64,000 nucleotides of DNA from Dickeya aquatica (GTDB lineage: Bacteria > Pseudomonadota > Gammaproteobacteria > Enterobacterales > Enterobacteriaceae): NCBI RefSeq assembly GCF_900095885.1, contig NZ_LT615367.1, positions 1,364,001-1,428,000 on the forward strand. Direction: 5' to 3'. The notes under the pieces are model-generated. The model saw nothing but the letters and a program-made list of their open reading frames with translations, was not told the DNA's origin and made no database searches. The position numbers were made by a program, and so were the translations under genes. Below are positions 9,265 to 19,309 of the stretch, one piece after another (the first letter of the stretch is position 1; every line of letters starts with the position of its first letter).

Positions 9265-10857
9265 GTGCTGGTAACTAACAACATTACGATGCAATTTGGC
9301 AGTAAGCCTTTGTTTGAAAACATTTCAGTCAAGTTCGGCGGCGGTAACCGCTACGGTTTGATTGGTGCAAACGGCTGTGGTAAATCCACGTTTATGAAAA
9401 TTCTCGGCGGCGACCTGGCCCCGACTACCGGTAACGTTGCGCTTGATCCTAACGAACGCATTGGTAAGTTGCGTCAGGATCAGTTCGCCTTTGAGCAATA
9501 TACGGTGCTGGATACGGTTATCATGGGCCACACCGAATTGTGGCAGGTCAAGGAAGAGCGCGATCGTATCTATGCTCTGAGCGAGATGAGCGAAGAGGAT
9601 GGCTACCGGGTGGCTGACCTGGAAGTGAAATACGGTGAGATGGATGGCTACAGTGCCGAAGCGCGTGCCGGTGAGCTGCTGCTGGGCGTCGGTATTGCGC
9701 AGGATCTGCATTATGGCCCGATGAGCGAAGTGGCCCCAGGCTGGAAACTGCGTGTGTTGCTGGCACAGGCGCTGTTTTCCAACCCGGATATTCTGCTGCT
9801 TGATGAACCGACCAACAACCTTGATATCGATACTATCCGCTGGCTGGAGCAGGTGCTGAACGAACGTAACAGCACCATGATCATTATCTCCCATGACCGT
9901 CATTTCCTGAATATGGTTTGTACCCATATGGCGGATTTGGATTACGGTGAGCTGCGTATTTACCCCGGTAATTATGACGAGTATATGACGGCGGCAACGC
10001 AGGCCCGCGAGCGCCTGTTGTCGGATAACGCCAAGAAGAAAGCGCAGATTGCCGAGTTGCAGTCCTTTGTCAGCCGGTTTAGCGCCAATGCGTCCAAATC
10101 GCGTCAGGCCACCTCGCGTGCCCGCCAGATAGAAAAAATTCAGCTTGAGGAAGTCAAAGCCTCCAGCCGTCAGAACCCCTTTATTCGCTTTGAGCAGGAT
10201 AAAAAACTGTTCCGCAACGCACTGGAACTGGATGGCGTGACCAAAGGGTTTGATAACGGCCCGTTGTTTAGCGGTGTAAAAATGCTGGTGGAAGTCGGTG
10301 AGAAGGTGGCTATTCTCGGCACTAACGGTATTGGTAAATCCACGTTGCTGAAAACGCTGGTCGGCGAGCTGACGCCGGAATCCGGTTCGGTGAAATGGTC
10401 AGAGAACGCCAGCATCGGTTATTACGCTCAGGATCATGAATACGAATTTGATGGCGACCTCACGGTATTCGACTGGATGAGCCAGTGGAAGCAGGAGAGT
10501 GATGACGAGCAGGCGGTACGCAGTGTGCTGGGCCGGTTACTGTTCTCGCAAGATGACATCAGGAAGAAGGTGAAGGTGTTATCGGGCGGTGAGAAAGGCC
10601 GTATGTTGTTTGGCAAACTGATGATGCGAAAGCCCAATATCCTGATTATGGATGAGCCAACCAACCATTTGGATATGGAGTCTATCGAATCACTCAACAT
10701 GGCGCTGGAGATGTATCAGGGCACGCTGCTGTTTGTCTCCCATGACCGGGAATTTGTCAGTTCACTGGCGACACGCATTGTCGAACTGACGCCGGGCAAC
10801 GTGGTTGACTTTAGCGGTAACTATGAAGATTACCTGCGTAGTCGCGGGATTGAATAA
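9265..10857 (+). CDS. ybiT: ABC-F family ATPase YbiT
   Basis: 530 residues from a GTG start; the protein begins [17 protein letters not shown], nearly the same as E. coli YbiT. It is a soluble protein with two ABC ATPase domains and no membrane segments. Walker A motifs are GANGCGKST (near residue 35) and GTNGIGKST (near 353). Walker B motifs are [12 protein letters not shown] and [12 protein letters not shown]. The inter-domain linker (about 240-320) is charged and helical, as in ABC-F proteins that bind the ribosomal E site and regulate translation. The first Walker A has Cys where E. coli has Ser, a mild change. It is monocistronic, with a terminator 27 bases downstream. Confidence 0.95.
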   Translation: MLVTNNITMQFGSKPLFENISVKFGGGNRYGLIGANGCGKSTFMKILGGDLAPTTGNVALDPNERIGKLRQDQFAFEQYTVLDTVIMGHTELWQVKEERDRIYALSEMSEEDGYRVADLEVKYGEMDGYSAEARAGELLLGVGIAQDLHYGPMSEVAPGWKLRVLLAQALFSNPDILLLDEPTNNLDIDTIRWLEQVLNERNSTMIIISHDRHFLNMVCTHMADLDYGELRIYPGNYDEYMTAATQARERLLSDNAKKKAQIAELQSFVSRFSANASKSRQATSRARQIEKIQLEEVKASSRQNPFIRFEQDKKLFRNALELDGVTKGFDNGPLFSGVKMLVEVGEKVAILGTNGIGKSTLLKTLVGELTPESGSVKWSENASIGYYAQDHEYEFDGDLTVFDWMSQWKQESDDEQAVRSVLGRLLFSQDDIRKKVKVLSGGEKGRMLFGKLMMRKPNILIMDEPTNHLDMESIESLNMALEMYQGTLLFVSHDREFVSSLATRIVELTPGNVVDFSGNYEDYLRSRGIE

Positions 10858-10883
10858 ATCTCTTTGAGCGTTCAAAAATAGAG

Positions 10884-10909
10884 CAGCCGTTTAAAACGGC
10901 TGTTTTTTT
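10884..10909 (+). terminator. Intrinsic terminator of ybiT
   Basis: The self-complementary stretch CAGCCGTTT/AAACGGCTG (10884-10902) is followed by seven T. Confidence 0.88.
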
Positions 10910-11402
10910 ATAATCAGAAAAAAAAGTGCCGACAATAACGTCAATAATCTGAATTGTATGAAGGGATCAGCGGCTTTATCTTTATAGCTGCCTTTTAAAA
11001 GTAAAGTATCTAAAGTAACTTTCTTCTTCATGGTAAAGATCTAAAGTAAAAAAAGAAAATAAAAATAATCTGTGGCTGAAGGGGGTTTTATAAAAAATAG
11101 ATAAAAATCAAAATAATAATATTTTTATTATAAGAGATATAAGTCATGCTTAAATCGATTAAGCTATTTGAGATCACAAAAAATATGTGTTTATAACGCA
11201 TTGAGATATTTTCTCATTTCCTCTTTGTTGCGAATGGTTTCAAAAAAATCCCGCTGCGGATAGCGTCACATAAGGCACATAAATAATGAGCCTATTCCCA
11301 GGCCACTTGATAAAGATCAAGTCGGTAATGTTATTCCCATCATTATCCTATGCCAGCACGTAATTGTGTTACTCCGACCTTGCTACAGGAGAATAATAAA
11401 GA
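10910..11402. other. AT-rich intergenic region in front of the hyb operon
   Basis: About 490 bases of strongly AT-rich DNA with no gene I can support. The 3' end holds the FNR box at 11307-11320 and a plausible -10 element (TATCCT, 11344-11349). The rest has many A and T tracts, as in a bent or nucleoid-protein-binding upstream region. Confidence 0.7.
11307..11320. promoter_or_regulatory. FNR box of the hydrogenase-2 operon
   Basis: TTGATAAAGATCAA is a perfect match to the FNR consensus TTGAT-N4-ATCAA. With TATCCT at 11344-11349 as the -10 element, the start point would be near 11355 and the box would be centred at about -41.5, the class II activator position. This predicts induction of hybO onward under oxygen limitation. 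Confidence 0.75.
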
Positions 11403-12530
11403 ATGAATGGGGAAAATATGACGCTTTCCCATCACGGTATTAATCGCCGTGATTTTATGAAGCTATGTGCCGCACTGGCCGCCACCATGGGGTTAAAAGA
11501 TGCAGCGGCAGCAGAAATGGCCCAGTCACTGACGTCTCCCCAGCGTCCGCCGGTGATTTGGATTGGCGCGCAGGAGTGTACCGGGTGTACCGAGTCCTTG
11601 CTGCGTTCCACCCACCCGACCATTGAAACCCTGCTGCTGAATACCATTTCGCTGGAATATCACGAGGTGCTGTCTGCCGCTTTTGGTGAGCAGGCCGAGG
11701 AGAATAAACACCGGGCGATTGAACGTTATAAAGGGAAATATGTGCTGGTGGTGGATGGGTCTATTCCGCTTAAAGATGGCGGCATCTATTGCATGGTGGC
11801 CGGTAAGCCGATTGTCGAACATATTCGTGCCGCGGCTGAACATGCGGCGGCGATTATCGCCATCGGTTCGTGTTCAGCCTGGGGTGGCGTGCCAGCGAGC
11901 GGGGTGAACCCGACCGGTGCGGTCAGTTTGCAGGACGTCTTACCGGGTAAAACGGTGATTAACATTCCGGGCTGTCCACCTAATCCGCATAACTTCCTGG
12001 CGACCGTCGCCCATGTCATTACCTACCAGCGCGCGCCTGCGCTCGATAGCCAGAACCGACCGAATTTCGCTTATGCCCGCCTGATTCACGAAAACTGTGA
12101 ACGTCGCCCGCATTTTGACGCCGGTCGCTTTGCCAAAGAATTTGGCGATGAGGGGCATCGGCAGGGCTGGTGTCTCTACCATTTGGGGTGTAAAGGCCCG
12201 GAAACCTACGGCAACTGCTCGACGCTGGAGTTTTGCGATGTCGGCGGCGGTATCTGGCCGGTGGGTATCGGTCATCCTTGCTATGGCTGCAATGAAAAAG
12301 GCATCGGCTTTACCAAAGGTATTTTCCAGCTGGCAAACGTAGAAAACCCGACGCCACGTGTGGAAAAACCAGCCGTGACCAGCCCTGAAGGCGGGAACAG
12401 CTCTGCCAGTGCCACCGGGCTTATCGGTGGGGTACTGGGAGCCGTCGCCGGAGTGAGCCTGATGGCGGTACGTGAGTTAGGCCGTCAGCAACAGCAGCAG
12501 GATCGCGGAAATTCATCCCGGGAGGGTTAA
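11403..12530 (+). CDS. hybO: Hydrogenase-2 small subunit
   Basis: 375 residues (E. coli 372). It begins with a Tat signal containing NRRDFMK, which exports the folded small subunit together with HybC. The mature part carries cysteines for the electron-transfer clusters, including ECTGCTESLL near residue 60, GSCSAWGG near 158, PGCPPNPHN near 193 and CYGCNEKGIGF near 298. A hydrophobic segment, IGGVLGAVAGVSLMAVREL, near residue 340 anchors it in the inner membrane facing the periplasm. The start at 11403 has AGGAGA upstream; a second ATG at 11418 is also possible. It is the first gene of the hyb operon. Confidence 0.96.
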   Translation: MNGENMTLSHHGINRRDFMKLCAALAATMGLKDAAAAEMAQSLTSPQRPPVIWIGAQECTGCTESLLRSTHPTIETLLLNTISLEYHEVLSAAFGEQAEENKHRAIERYKGKYVLVVDGSIPLKDGGIYCMVAGKPIVEHIRAAAEHAAAIIAIGSCSAWGGVPASGVNPTGAVSLQDVLPGKTVINIPGCPPNPHNFLATVAHVITYQRAPALDSQNRPNFAYARLIHENCERRPHFDAGRFAKEFGDEGHRQGWCLYHLGCKGPETYGNCSTLEFCDVGGGIWPVGIGHPCYGCNEKGIGFTKGIFQLANVENPTPRVEKPAVTSPEGGNSSASATGLIGGVLGAVAGVSLMAVRELGRQQQQQDRGNSSREG

Positions 12531-12533
12531 GCG

Positions 12534-13550
12534 GTGAACAGACGCCATTTTTTCAAGCTGGCCTCCGCTGGGGCGCTATTGGCTGGGGCACCGCTGGCAA
12601 CACAGGCGGCGGCAACCAACCGGGCACCGATCCCCGGAGCGCTGGGCATGCTATATGACTCGACACTGTGTGTCGGGTGTCAGGCGTGCGTCAGCAAATG
12701 CCAGCAGCTCAACAAGCTCGACTATAAACCGGACAGTACGGTGTATGCCGGTGGTGCCGCAACGTGGTCGAATAACGACAAACTCAGCCCGTACACCAAC
12801 AACATCATTCAGGTATGGAGCAGCGGCGAGGGTAAAAACAAGGATCAGGTGAAAGACGGTTACGCCTACATCAAAAAACAGTGCATGCACTGTGTTGATC
12901 CTAACTGTGTGTCGGTGTGTCCGGTGTCGGCGCTGAAGAAAGACCCGAAAACCGGCGTGGTGCATTACGACGCCAGTATTTGTACCGGCTGTCGCTACTG
13001 CATGGTGGCGTGCCCGTTCAATGTGCCGAAGTACGACTATGAGAACGCGCTCGGCAAGATCCACAAATGTGAACTGTGCAACCAGCCGGAACTGGCAAGG
13101 CTCGATAAAGGCGGTATGCCGGGGTGTGTGGAAGTCTGTCCGACCGGGGCGGTGATTTACGGTAACCGTGAACAATTGCTGGAAGAAGCGAAACGTCGAC
13201 TGGCGCTGAAACCGGGTGATGAATACGCCTATCCGCGGCAGACGCTGGACAGGAAAGACACCTATCTGCGTACCGTACCGAGCTATGAGCGTTACGTGTA
13301 TGGCGAGAAAGAGGCCGGTGGAACCCAGGTGCTGGTGCTGGCCGGTGTGCCTTACCAGAATCTGGAAATGCCAGCGCTCGACCCGCTTTCTACCGGGGCG
13401 CGTTCAGAGCACATCCAGCATACGTTGTACAAGGGTATGGTGCTGCCGCTGGCGGTGCTGGCCGGGCTGTCGGTGCTGGTGCACCGTAATACCCGTGCCG
13501 AACGGGCGGCGGAGAATCACTCAGAGGAGAAACCCCATGACGGCGCATAA
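12534..13550 (+). CDS. hybA: Hydrogenase-2 iron-sulfur electron-transfer subunit
   Basis: 338 residues from a GTG start 3 bases after hybO. The N-terminus ([18 protein letters not shown]) is a Tat-type signal. Four ferredoxin-like cysteine clusters can be seen: [11 protein letters not shown] (about 46), [14 protein letters not shown] (about 119), [12 protein letters not shown] (about 152) and CELCNQ with CVEVCP (about 180-205). A C-terminal hydrophobic helix near residue 308 tethers it to the membrane. HybA passes electrons from HybO to the quinone-reactive subunit HybB. Confidence 0.95.
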   Translation: MNRRHFFKLASAGALLAGAPLATQAAATNRAPIPGALGMLYDSTLCVGCQACVSKCQQLNKLDYKPDSTVYAGGAATWSNNDKLSPYTNNIIQVWSSGEGKNKDQVKDGYAYIKKQCMHCVDPNCVSVCPVSALKKDPKTGVVHYDASICTGCRYCMVACPFNVPKYDYENALGKIHKCELCNQPELARLDKGGMPGCVEVCPTGAVIYGNREQLLEEAKRRLALKPGDEYAYPRQTLDRKDTYLRTVPSYERYVYGEKEAGGTQVLVLAGVPYQNLEMPALDPLSTGARSEHIQHTLYKGMVLPLAVLAGLSVLVHRNTRAERAAENHSEEKPHDGA

Positions 13551-14736
13551 AGCAAGTCCATTGGGTGGGCGGCTGGTGAGCAAGCCGGTAATGCTGCTGG
13601 CTCCGCTGGTAGCGATTTGCGCGATCCTTATCGTGAAGCGTCTGTTTCTCGGCATCGGCTCGGTGGCCGATCTGAACGGTGGCTACCCGTGGGGGATCTG
13701 GATTGCGTTTGACCTGCTGGTCGGCACCGGTTTTGCGTGTGGCGGCTGGGCGCTGGCCTGGGCGGTGTACGTGTTCAACCGGGGCGAATATCACCCGCTG
13801 GTACGACCGGCACTGCTCGCCAGCCTGTTCGGTTATTCGCTCGGTGGCTTGTCTATCACCATCGACGTCGGGCGTTACTGGAACCTGCCTTACTTCTATA
13901 TTCCCGGCTACTTCAATACCAACTCGGTGCTGTTTGAAACCGCCGTGTGTATGACGATTTATATCGGCGTGATGGCGCTGGAGTTTGCGCCGGTGGTGCT
14001 GGAACGTTTGGGCTGGAAGGTGTCGCTAAAGCGGCTCAACAAGGTGATGTTTTTCATCATCGCGCTGGGGGCGCTATTACCGACCATGCACCAGTCATCA
14101 ATGGGATCGCTGATGATTTCCGCTGGTTACAAGGTGCATCCGCTGTGGCAGAGCTATGAACTGCTGCCGCTGTTGTCACTGCTGACGGCATTCATCATGG
14201 GCTTTTCGATAGTGATTTTCGAAGGCTCACTGGTACAAGCCGGGCTAAAAGGGCGGGGGCCGGACGAGCAGGCGCTGTTTCGCAAACTGACGGTGCTGAC
14301 GCGCGTGCTGGTGCTGCTGTTTTTACTGCTGCGGGTGGGGGAAATCGTCTGGCATCAGAAAACGGCGCTGGTGTTTGCCGGCGATCGCTTTGCGCTGATG
14401 TTCTGGTGCGAAATGGCGCTGATGCTGGTGCCGCTGGTGGTGCTTCAGCAATCGCGCTGTCGTCATGATGCCCGCTGGCTGTTTGTCAGCGCACTCTGCA
14501 TGTTGTTCGGCGCGGCGCTGTGGCGTCTTAGCTACTCGCTGCTGGCGTTTAACCCCGGCAATGGCTACCACTATTTTCCCAAAGCGCAGGAAATCCTTAT
14601 CTCTATCGGCTTTGTCGCCATTGAGGTCTGCGCCTACATCTTGTTAATCCGTCTGCTGCCGGTACTGCCCGCGCTCACAGGCGAACACACGCATCATCAG
14701 GCTGAGGTAAAGCATGAGCCAACGCATCACCATTGA
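13537..14736 (+). CDS. hybB: Hydrogenase-2 integral membrane quinone-reactive subunit
   Basis: 399 residues from the ATG at 13537, which overlaps the end of hybA by 14 bases and follows an AGAGGAGA element. A longer frame from 13216 is a reading shadow of hybA. The protein has about ten transmembrane helices and belongs to the NrfD/PsrC family, which exchanges electrons with the quinone pool and contains no haem. The C-terminus is His-rich and cytoplasmic ([16 protein letters not shown]). Its last 23 bases overlap hybC. Confidence 0.95.
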   Translation: MTAHKASPLGGRLVSKPVMLLAPLVAICAILIVKRLFLGIGSVADLNGGYPWGIWIAFDLLVGTGFACGGWALAWAVYVFNRGEYHPLVRPALLASLFGYSLGGLSITIDVGRYWNLPYFYIPGYFNTNSVLFETAVCMTIYIGVMALEFAPVVLERLGWKVSLKRLNKVMFFIIALGALLPTMHQSSMGSLMISAGYKVHPLWQSYELLPLLSLLTAFIMGFSIVIFEGSLVQAGLKGRGPDEQALFRKLTVLTRVLVLLFLLLRVGEIVWHQKTALVFAGDRFALMFWCEMALMLVPLVVLQQSRCRHDARWLFVSALCMLFGAALWRLSYSLLAFNPGNGYHYFPKAQEILISIGFVAIEVCAYILLIRLLPVLPALTGEHTHHQAEVKHEPTHHH

Positions 14737-16420
14737 TCCCATTACCCGTATCGAAGGGCATCTGCGCATTGACTGCGAAATAGAAAACGGCAAAGTCACC
14801 AAGGCCTGGTCATCCGGCACCATGTGGCGCGGTATGGAAGAAATCGTCAAAGGGCGTGATCCGCGTGACGCCTGGATGATCGTGCAGCGCATTTGCGGTG
14901 TGTGCACCACGGTACATGCTATTGCCTCGGTACGTGCGGTAGAACACGCGCTGGGTTTGAATGTGCCGGTGAATGCCCAGCACATCCGTAACCTGATTCT
15001 GGCCGCGCACAGTATTCACGACCATATCGTGCATTTTTATCAGTTGTCGGCGCTGGACTGGGTGGATGTCACCTCCGCGCTGAAAGCTGACCCGCAAAAA
15101 GCGGCGGCGATGTTAAAGGGGCTTTCTCACTGGCCGCTGAACAGCGCCGAAGAGTTCACCCGCGTACAGCAGAAACTGAATGACCTGGTGGCCAGCGGCC
15201 AGTTGGGGATTTTCGCCAACGGTTACTGGGGGCACCCGGCCATGTCGCTGCCGCCGGAAGTAAACCTGATAGCCGTTGCTCACTACTTGCAGGCGCTGGA
15301 GTGCCAGCGTGATGCCAACCGTATTGTGGCGATCCTCGGCGGTAAATCACCCCACATTCAGAATCTGGCGGTCGGCGGGGTCGCCAACCCGATTAATCTC
15401 GATGCGCCCGGTGTGCTTAACCTTGAGCGCCTGATGTATGTGAAAAGCTTTATCGACCGGCTGGGCGATTTTATCGAGCAAGTCTACAAAGTCGATTGTG
15501 CCGTCATTGCCGCGCATTACCCGCAATGGCTGACGCTTGGGCGTGGCGCTGACCATTACCTGAGCGTGCCGGAGTTACCGACCGATAACAAGAACGGCAG
15601 TTTCCTGTTGCCGGGCGGCTATATCGAAAATAGCGACCTGTCGAGCTATCGCCCGATTACCAGCCACAGCGATAAATTCCTGATAGAAGGGATCCGCGAG
15701 AGCGGTAAGCACGCCTGGTATCAGGACGATCAGCCGCTGGCCCCGTGGGAGGGTTTGACGCGCCCGAACTACACCGGCTGGCATGAAGAGGGCAAATACT
15801 CGTGGGTGAAATCGCCAACCTTCTACGGCAAAACCGTCGAAGTCGGCCCGCTGGCGTGGTTACTGTGTAGTCTGGCGGCGAAACACAGCGGTACGCAGGC
15901 GCATTTTGGCGCGATAAAAACGGCTTATCAGGCATTAAGCGGTCGCCAACTGGAAGAAAAACACCTGCACTCCACATTAGGCCGGGTGATTGGCCGCACC
16001 GTGCACTGCTGTGTGCTGAAAGATACGCTGGCACAGCAGTGGCAGGCGCTGGTGGACAACATCGGCAAAGGCGATCACCAGACCTTCATCAAGCCGGATT
16101 TTTCGCCGGATACCGAGTTTCACGGCGTCGGCTTTGGTGAAATGCCGCGCGGCATGTTGTCGCACTGGGTGGTGTTTAAAAACGGCAAGATCACCAACTA
16201 TCAGGCGGTGGTGCCGTCCACCTGGACCTCTTGCCCGCGTAACGGCGACGACAAGCCCGGCCCGTACGAGCAGTCGCTGGTTGGTACGCCGGTGGCAGAT
16301 CCGCATAAACCGCTGGAAGTGGTGCGCACTATTCACTCGTTCGACCCGTGCATGTCCTGCGCGGTGCATGTGGTGGATACGGTTAATGGCAACGAAGTGA
16401 CCCGGGTGAAGGTGCTGTAA
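14714..16420 (+). CDS. hybC: Hydrogenase-2 large (NiFe catalytic) subunit
   Basis: 568 residues (E. coli 567). Both pairs of cysteines that hold the NiFe(CN)2CO centre are present: RICGVCTTVHA near residue 58 and DPCMSCAVH near residue 544. The tail after that last His, about 16 residues, is the segment removed by the protease HybD once nickel is inserted. There is no export signal; the protein is carried out of the cell by the Tat signal of HybO. The complex splits hydrogen in the periplasm. hybD starts on the last base of the stop codon. Confidence 0.96.
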   Translation: MSQRITIDPITRIEGHLRIDCEIENGKVTKAWSSGTMWRGMEEIVKGRDPRDAWMIVQRICGVCTTVHAIASVRAVEHALGLNVPVNAQHIRNLILAAHSIHDHIVHFYQLSALDWVDVTSALKADPQKAAAMLKGLSHWPLNSAEEFTRVQQKLNDLVASGQLGIFANGYWGHPAMSLPPEVNLIAVAHYLQALECQRDANRIVAILGGKSPHIQNLAVGGVANPINLDAPGVLNLERLMYVKSFIDRLGDFIEQVYKVDCAVIAAHYPQWLTLGRGADHYLSVPELPTDNKNGSFLLPGGYIENSDLSSYRPITSHSDKFLIEGIRESGKHAWYQDDQPLAPWEGLTRPNYTGWHEEGKYSWVKSPTFYGKTVEVGPLAWLLCSLAAKHSGTQAHFGAIKTAYQALSGRQLEEKHLHSTLGRVIGRTVHCCVLKDTLAQQWQALVDNIGKGDHQTFIKPDFSPDTEFHGVGFGEMPRGMLSHWVVFKNGKITNYQAVVPSTWTSCPRNGDDKPGPYEQSLVGTPVADPHKPLEVVRTIHSFDPCMSCAVHVVDTVNGNEVTRVKVL

Positions 16421-16911
16421 TGAACATACTGGTGCTGGGAATTGGCAATATTCTGCTGCGAGATGAAGGGGTCGGGGTGCGGCTGGTGGAGCAACTGGAG
16501 CAGCGTTTTGCGCTGACGCCCGCCGTCGATATCGTTGACGGCGGCACCTGCGGCATGGAACTGATGGAGTGCATGGCCGGACGCGACCATTTAATTGTCG
16601 CGGATGCGGTGCTGACCGGAAAGCCTGCCGGAGCGGTGACGGTACTGCGCGATGACGAGGTGCCCGCCTTGTTTACCCGTAAAATTTCCCCGCACCAGTT
16701 GGGACTGGCCGATGTGCTGATGGCACTGCGGCTTACGGGTGAATTCCCCCGTCGTTTGACGCTCATCGGCGTCGAGCCTGACTCGCTGGAGTCCGGTATC
16801 GGCCTGTCTGATACCGTCACCCGTGCGCTGGAGCCTGCCATGGCCGAAATGCTGGCCGCGCTGCGCCAAAGTGGTGTGGCAGCAGCAGAATTGCAGCCAC
16901 AGGAGGCGTGA
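16420..16911 (+). CDS. hybD: Hydrogenase-2 maturation endopeptidase
   Basis: 163 residues (E. coli 164). HybD/HycI-type proteases check nickel loading and cut the C-terminal tail of the large subunit. Metal-sensing residues of the family are visible: Glu in GNILLRDEGVGVRL near residue 16, Asp in IVADAVLTG near 62, and His in SPHQLG near 93. It overlaps hybC by one base and is followed immediately by hybE. Confidence 0.94.
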   Translation: MNILVLGIGNILLRDEGVGVRLVEQLEQRFALTPAVDIVDGGTCGMELMECMAGRDHLIVADAVLTGKPAGAVTVLRDDEVPALFTRKISPHQLGLADVLMALRLTGEFPRRLTLIGVEPDSLESGIGLSDTVTRALEPAMAEMLAALRQSGVAAAELQPQEA

Positions 16912-16912
16912 G

Positions 16913-17479
16913 ATGGCGCAACAGCAGCAGGACGTTACGGCCAGCGAAACGGATGTGAATTCGACAGGAATACCGGGTGAGCGCAAGGAAATGGCGTGGA
17001 TTGACGGGCATGATCAGAACCCGGCAGCCTGGCTGGAGGCTCAGTTTAGCCATATTGCGCGCGAGCGTATGCACCGGTTGCCGTTTTACCGTGAAGGGAT
17101 CCCGGTGCAGGCCTGCGGTTTTACGCTGTTTGAACAGCAGTGGATAGGGTGTCTGCTGACGCCCTGGACGTTAAGCCTGCTGGTGTTGCCAGGGCCCGGG
17201 CAGCAGTGGCCTCATCGTGAAGTGTCCACCCGTCTGGCACTGGCGTTGCCCTGCGGCAGTGTGACCTTTGTGGTCAGTGAAAGTGATGGCGGGCAGCAGT
17301 ACCTCTCTTGCTCGCTGATGTCGCCGCTTGACCCGTCACTGGATGCAGAACACGCCCTGCAACTGGCGCAGCAAAGTGTGCGCATGGCGCTGGCTTTGCC
17401 GGTGCGCGATGCCGATGCACCGCAAGACTTAAGCCGCCGGGCGCTGTTTGGCCGTTATCGGAGTGGTCATCATGCATGA
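16913..17479 (+). CDS. hybE: Hydrogenase-2 assembly chaperone
   Basis: 188 residues from the ATG at 16913, one base after the hybD stop. This is longer than E. coli HybE (162); the extra length is a polar Gln/Thr-rich N-terminus, so a later start is possible, though AGGAGGCG upstream supports 16913. HybE holds the HybO precursor and proofreads its Tat export until the subunits are assembled. The conserved core runs from about NPAAWLEAQFSHIARERM onward. The last 8 bases overlap hypA. Confidence 0.9.
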   Translation: MAQQQQDVTASETDVNSTGIPGERKEMAWIDGHDQNPAAWLEAQFSHIARERMHRLPFYREGIPVQACGFTLFEQQWIGCLLTPWTLSLLVLPGPGQQWPHREVSTRLALALPCGSVTFVVSESDGGQQYLSCSLMSPLDPSLDAEHALQLAQQSVRMALALPVRDADAPQDLSRRALFGRYRSGHHA

Positions 17480-17813
17480 AATTTCCATGTGCTATAACGC
17501 ACTGGAACTTATTGAGCAGCAAGCGCGCCAGCACGGTGCCCGTCGGGTGACGGGCGTGTGGCTGGAAATCGGTGCACTGTCGTGCATTGAGGAGAGCGCG
17601 CTGCGATTCTGTTTTGAGTCGGTCTGTCGTCAGACGCTGGCCGATGGTTGCCAGTTGCATCTGGCGATACGCCCGGCGCAGGCCTGGTGCTGGGAATGCA
17701 GCCAGGCGGTGGAGGTTGTCAGCCACGACAGCGGTTGCCCGCGTTGCGGTAGCCTCAATCTGCGCGTTGACAGCGGCGACAGCCTGCAATTAAAGCAACT
17801 GGCGGTTGAGTAA
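17472..17813 (+). CDS. hypA: Hydrogenase nickel incorporation protein HypA/HybF
   Basis: 113 residues starting MHEISMCYNALELI, the family N-terminus whose His2 binds nickel. A zinc finger is formed by CWEC near residue 74 and CPRC near 89. HypA and HypB deliver nickel to the large subunit precursor. The length equals E. coli HybF (113), so the gene could equally be named hybF. I use hypA because it is the only HypA-type gene seen next to a full hyp set. It overlaps hybE by 8 bases. Confidence 0.93.
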   Translation: MHEISMCYNALELIEQQARQHGARRVTGVWLEIGALSCIEESALRFCFESVCRQTLADGCQLHLAIRPAQAWCWECSQAVEVVSHDSGCPRCGSLNLRVDSGDSLQLKQLAVE

Positions 17814-17833
17814 CACGCGGCGAACGCCGCGTG
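17814..17833. promoter_or_regulatory. Perfect hairpin between hypA and hypB
   Basis: A 9-bp perfect GC-rich stem, CACGCGGCG pairing with CGCCGCGTG across a two-base loop, begins on the base after the hypA stop. No T run follows, so it is not a standard terminator. It could stabilise or separate the upstream hyb message from the hyp message. Confidence 0.5.
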
Positions 17834-17876
17834 CCATCCGTTCAATGCGGTCTGGTTGACCGAAGGAGTTATAGCA

Positions 17877-19016
17877 ATGTGTACCACATGCGGTTGTGGC
17901 GAAGGAGAACGCCGGATTGAAGGTGATGAGACAGCGCACTCACACCCTCATCCCCATACGCACGAGCATCCTCACGAACATGCCCACGATCATCACCATC
18001 ATAACGAACACCACCATGAGATTGGGGCGCAGTCTGCTACGCCGGGTGTGATCATTCATCATCACCATTACTACTATCACCACGGCGACGTTCATCACCA
18101 TTATCATGGCGCGGCGCGCCCGCACGGGCATCATGCCCATTCGCATGCTGCGCATCACCCTCATGACCACGCGCAGCATGATAATCACCATACTCATGAG
18201 CATGATCACGCGCATTCCCATCCTGCCCGGCCAGAGGCTCCCTTTGAGCCGGTAGAACAGGCGCAACACCTGCACTATGGACAAGGGGCGGCGGGCACAC
18301 ACGCGCCGGGCATTGGCCAGCAGCGCTTGTTGCAGATTGAAATGGATGTGTTGAGCAAGAATAACCAGCTTGCCGCGCATAACCGCGAGCACTTTGATGA
18401 CGCGCATATTCTGGCGCTGAATCTGGTTTCCAGCCCTGGGTCGGGCAAGACCACGCTACTGACCAACACCCTGCATCTGATAGGAAAAAACCTGCCCTGT
18501 GCGGTGATTGAAGGCGATCAGCAGACCACCAACGATGCCGAACGTATCCGCGCAACTGGTGTTCCGGCGATTCAGGTCAACACCGGCAAGGGCTGCCATC
18601 TCGATGCGCAAATGGTGCATGACGCCATGCACCGCCTGCCGCTGCCCGCCGGTAGCCTGCTGTTTATTGAAAACGTCGGCAATCTGGTGTGCCCGGCGGG
18701 GTTTGACCTGGGTGAACGCCACAAAATCGCGGTGCTGTCTGTGACCGAAGGTGAAGACAAGCCGCTGAAATATCCACACATGTTTGCTGCCGCGTCCCTG
18801 ATGATTATCAACAAGATAGACCTGCTTCCCTATCTCGATTTTGATGTCGAGGCCTGTGTGGCCAACGCGCGTCGCGTCAACCCGCACATTGAGGTGATTG
18901 CGCTATCGGCGCGTACCGGTGAGGGCATGGAAAGCTGGCTGTCGTGGCTGGAAAAACAGTTGACCGCCCTGGCGCAGGCCTTGACACCACCCTCGTTGCC
19001 GCTAGCGGAGAGCTGA
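17877..19016 (+). CDS. hypB: Hydrogenase nickel incorporation GTPase HypB with long His-rich insert
   Basis: 379 residues, about 90 more than E. coli HypB (290). It starts [11 protein letters not shown], the high-affinity nickel motif. An extended stretch from about residue 20 to 116 contains about 43 histidines in runs such as [11 protein letters not shown] and [10 protein letters not shown]. coli lacks it. The GTPase domain follows, with P-loop [11 protein letters not shown] near residue 188 and a nickel/zinc site in the family region [13 protein letters not shown]. The His-rich part probably stores nickel, as known for His-rich HypB proteins of other bacteria. The start at 17877 is preceded by GAAGGAG. 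Confidence 0.95.
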   Translation: MCTTCGCGEGERRIEGDETAHSHPHPHTHEHPHEHAHDHHHHNEHHHEIGAQSATPGVIIHHHHYYYHHGDVHHHYHGAARPHGHHAHSHAAHHPHDHAQHDNHHTHEHDHAHSHPARPEAPFEPVEQAQHLHYGQGAAGTHAPGIGQQRLLQIEMDVLSKNNQLAAHNREHFDDAHILALNLVSSPGSGKTTLLTNTLHLIGKNLPCAVIEGDQQTTNDAERIRATGVPAIQVNTGKGCHLDAQMVHDAMHRLPLPAGSLLFIENVGNLVCPAGFDLGERHKIAVLSVTEGEDKPLKYPHMFAAASLMIINKIDLLPYLDFDVEACVANARRVNPHIEVIALSARTGEGMESWLSWLEKQLTALAQALTPPSLPLAES

Positions 19017-19018
19017 TT

Positions 19019-19309
19019 ATGTGTTTGGGTGTTCCCGGTAAAGTGGTTGCCGTCGGGCCGGATCTGCATTATCCGGCGCGGGTGGATGTATGTGGCGTGC
19101 AGCGTGAGGTGAATATCGCGCTGGTCTGTGAGGGCTCTCCGGCGAGTCTGGTGGGGCAGTGGGTGCTGGTGCACGTCGGCTTTGCCATGAGCCTGCTCGA
19201 TGAGCAGGAAGCGCAGGAGACACTGGAGGCGCTACAGTCGATGCAGGCTGTCGGGCTGGAGCTCGATGAAGTCAGGCAAACCGGAGCCGTCTATGCAGTA
19301 CGTGGATGA
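19019..19309 (+). CDS. hypC: Hydrogenase maturation chaperone HypC/HybG
   Basis: 96 residues beginning [10 protein letters not shown]; Cys2 is the residue that carries the Fe(CN)2CO group with HypD. The family is small (80-90 residues); the last 15 or so residues here are a variable tail. It begins two bases after hypB and overlaps hypD by 17 bases. No second hypC paralogue (hybG in E. coli) is seen in the window, so this copy probably serves HybC. Confidence 0.94.
   Translation: MCLGVPGKVVAVGPDLHYPARVDVCGVQREVNIALVCEGSPASLVGQWVLVHVGFAMSLLDEQEAQETLEALQSMQAVGLELDEVRQTGAVYAVRG

Noticed and set aside
13216..13536. Extended start for hybB
   Set aside because: The extra 107 residues read hybA in another frame and contain no membrane or signal features.
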